Source of the DNA: Blepharisma japonicum
Lineage: Eukaryota > Ciliophora > Heterotrichea > Heterotrichida > Blepharismidae
Length of the DNA stretch: 64,000 nt
Direction of reading: 5' to 3'
Assembly (NCBI GenBank): GCA_949751835.1
Contig: CATKHK010000043.1
Coordinates: 248,001-312,000 of the forward strand
Positions within the stretch are counted from its first letter, which is position 1. Every line of letters starts with the position of its first letter. The notes under the pieces were generated by a model. It was given only the letters and a program-made list of their open reading frames with translations. It was not told the origin of the DNA and searched no databases. Positions 62,039 to 64,000 of this stretch are shown here, piece after piece. Position numbers and translations under genes: made by a program.

Positions 62039-64000
62039 TTAATCACTTTCTTCGTTAAAATCTCTTTTGTTTATGATTTCAAATAAAACAGAGCGGCTTT
62101 TGTCTTTTTCTGGCTCGAAGACCAAGTTTCTTGCTTCTCTTTCTTTATCGACATCTGAAAGCTTGCCCCAAAGTTTTTCACAGCGGACTCTTGTGCTCCA
62201 TTGTATGCCTTTACGTACAATGGCTGGGACATCAGGTATGAATACAGAAAGTATCATTTTGAGAAGGAAAAGAATATGCTCCATTATAATGAAGCAAATT
62301 CATTGATCAGTTGTGGAGTTAAAGTGAAAGACGTCTCTTGTGAAAACTATTAAGCCTGCATTTGTACCTGCCCCGATGAAAGAGATGATTTGAATTATTA
62401 CCATTCATACACCAATAGAGTTGTCTTGGTGAGGAAAAGGCCTTCTTGAAACTTTGATTAATTTTCAGGCATCAACTCTAAGTTCTATTACACATAACAA
62501 TAGTGTTAATAATGGACTGAATGGAAAAGAAATCCCAAAAAGAACGACATATCCATAACCAATAATAACTTCCATGTAATCCTCCAGAGGAGTCTCATAT
62601 TCACTTAGATTATACTGGTACTCTTCAACTGACAACTCTATATGATTTGGCATTTCTTTTAGTCTTTTATTTTCTTTGTAAAGTTTGACATATTTTTCTA
62701 CAATTGGATATCCCATTTCTATCAGATTTAAAAGCAAGCTAATAATAAAAATCACTCCTAACTGCAATCCCAACTCTGACATGCAATCATTATTATCACA
62801 CCCTTCATACCTGCCTTTGAAAAACGCTATATAAAATAGAGAGGAATAAGAGTTTACAAATTGAAAAGAAAAAAACTTGACAGTCAAAGCATTCAAATAT
62901 TCTGAATCGCTTTCATGATTTTCCCAATCAGTCAGCTGTGCTGATATTTTTTGATAGACAATGTTTAAAATCTTGATTTGGATTGCATTAAATAATCCAG
63001 CTACTCTTGGGCCCCACGAATCTATATTGTTATATGACCGATATATAAAAATTGCAATCAATGAGGCAATAACAAGAGAAACAAAAAAGGCAATCATGCT
63101 TATGGTAAGCATATTTTTAACACAAGCATGCTTTTCATTTTCATTTATTTTTTTCATTTTCCCACTTATTGGATCTTTTTGATATACACCTTTATATTCA
63201 GGTCTCTGCTCTTCATGGACCTCAAACTCTGAAACACCCCATTCCCAAGCCAAAGTTTTCTCTCTTCTTACCCAAATCTGGTCCATAAAAGTGCTTCCAA
63301 TGCTTAGCATCCATGCATAAAGCATAAAAGCAACTTCAGCCCCATTCATCGCTGTACTTTCAGGATCGTCAGCTGAATAAATGATAATACCAAAAATGCT
63401 TCCTATAACCGAAGGGATAACAAGCCACGCTGTATAAGTTTCAAGCCATGCAAAATACATCGCTATTTTCTCTCCAAAATAATCTTTTACTTTAGCTATT
63501 TTTTGAGCCCTTCAGAAATGCCTAAAAGTTACCCATTCTTTATCTAGATATCTCAATATTGCTTTATCATGCTGGGGAAATTGTGATTCTAATATCTCTT
63601 TAGCAGTGAGCTCACCAAGATCGACTACGCTAGTAATCATACTATATACAAGTCTAGCTTTGTCTTTATACTTAAAGATACTCCCATCTGTAAATTCATT
63701 TCCAAACTGGTCATATCGCTGATATATGTGCTCTAAATATTTTTTACCTTTGATATCTCCTTTATTTTCAACGTCCCTTTCATAAGGGCCATAAGGAGCT
63801 ACTTTTTGAAAATCCAATGTATCATTTGGATCAGTTTGAAATTGCAGCTGGTAATCTACTAAATCTGCTTGGACTTTAAGATTGTGCTCACTGCTTGAAA
63901 GCTTATAAAATAGTTTATCACCTAAAACTGACACTGTCACACTTACATTGAGCTGTAAATGATCTTGAAATATTTTCAGCATTGTTGTTAATACTTCTTG
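62039..64000 (-). CDS. Anoctamin (TMEM16) family protein, 5' end outside window
   Basis: At least 653 aa; the frame is still open at the window edge, so the N-terminus is missing. Pieces join through TGA Trp codons. Seen: FPQHDKAILRYLDKEWVTFRHF before the first helix, then EKIAMYFAWLETYTAWLVIPSVIG, MLYAWMLSIGSTFMDQIWVRREKTLAWEWG (family block with FLE-WKR-type spacing), FNAIQIKILNIVYQKISAQLTDWENH, FFSFQFVNSYSSLFYIAFF and ELGLQLGVIF. Eight or more hydrophobic helices fit TMEM16. Members are Ca2+-activated chloride channels or lipid scramblases; which of the two cannot be told here. Confidence 0.93.

Noticed and set aside
1-64000. tRNA or 5S rRNA genes
   Set aside because: No T-loop (GGTTCGAATCC-type) or paired acceptor stem was found by eye in any spacer; a scan with a covariance model would be decisive.
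1-64000. Bacterial or viral origin of the window, suggested by AT-richness and density
   Set aside because: Spliceosomal introns, UGA=Trp with eukaryotic families (Piezo, LC8, WNK, PEX13, kinesin) and no operon-style ribosome-binding sites.

Overview
The window is nuclear DNA of a ciliate and fits a heterotrich of the genus Blepharisma (macronuclear-type sequence). Three signals seen directly support this. TGA is read through in almost every gene, at sites where the protein family has a conserved tryptophan (kinase DxWSxGC, SAM-domain VxxWL, Nudix RExxEE, cytochrome b5), and every gene ends in TAA or TAG. Reading frames are interrupted only by GT...AG introns of 15 or 16 nt (19 found), with an A at intron position 10 or 11. 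The DNA is AT-rich and gene-dense, about one gene per 1.4 kb. Stentor shares the tiny introns but keeps UGA as stop, so Blepharisma is the better fit; the genus is an inference from code plus intron size. Because TGA is sense, most genes look broken into pieces under the standard code. The models below join those pieces and remove the introns.

Layout. 0.4-7.4 kb: DNA polymerase kappa (-) and a full-length Piezo mechanosensitive channel (+). 7.6-15.8 kb: a small unknown, an F-BAR/TBC RabGAP fusion, a SAM protein, an SLC38-like amino-acid transporter, an RWD protein and a minimal kinesin-13. 15.9-24.8 kb: long low-complexity or coiled-coil proteins and an ADP-ribose-type Nudix hydrolase. 25.2-31.7 kb: NatC subunit NAA35, a PAP2 lipid phosphatase, two unknowns and a TK1-type thymidine kinase. 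31.75-33.04 kb: the largest gene-free stretch, with a diverged tandem repeat of about 300 bp and a possible structured RNA. 33.0-36.8 kb: a tandem pair of enoyl-CoA hydratase-like genes, one intact and one with lost active-site residues, flanked by unknowns. 37.1-42.1 kb: CCDC57-like and other coiled-coil genes, PEX13 and a thioredoxin-fold protein. 42.4-53.9 kb: a WNK kinase with a C-terminal peptidoglycan-binding-like domain, a DUF455 ferritin-like protein, RNase T2, a four-TM protein, a MAP3K-type kinase, cytochrome b5, a NUDT19-like Nudix, an FBA-domain protein, dynein light chain LC8, a twin CX3C protein, a START-like protein and CGR1. 54.0-64.0 kb: a cyclic-nucleotide-type K+ channel with a zinc knuckle, a PDCD4-motif microprotein, an IQ-motif protein, an unknown Cys-pair protein, MOK kinase and an anoctamin running off the right edge.

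The genes do not form one pathway. Themes are cilia and cytoskeleton (MOK, LC8, kinesin-13, CCDC57-like, CTFKP-repeat protein), membrane excitability (Piezo, CNBD K+ channel, anoctamin, WNK), peroxisome and acyl-CoA metabolism (PEX13, NUDT19-like, enoyl-CoA hydratases) and nucleotide or DNA metabolism (Pol kappa, TK1, Nudix). Convergent stops lie as close as 4 bp and one pair of divergent starts is 26 bp apart. Introns of 15 nt that contain no in-frame stop would be missed by this reading, so exact lengths of some proteins may be slightly too long.
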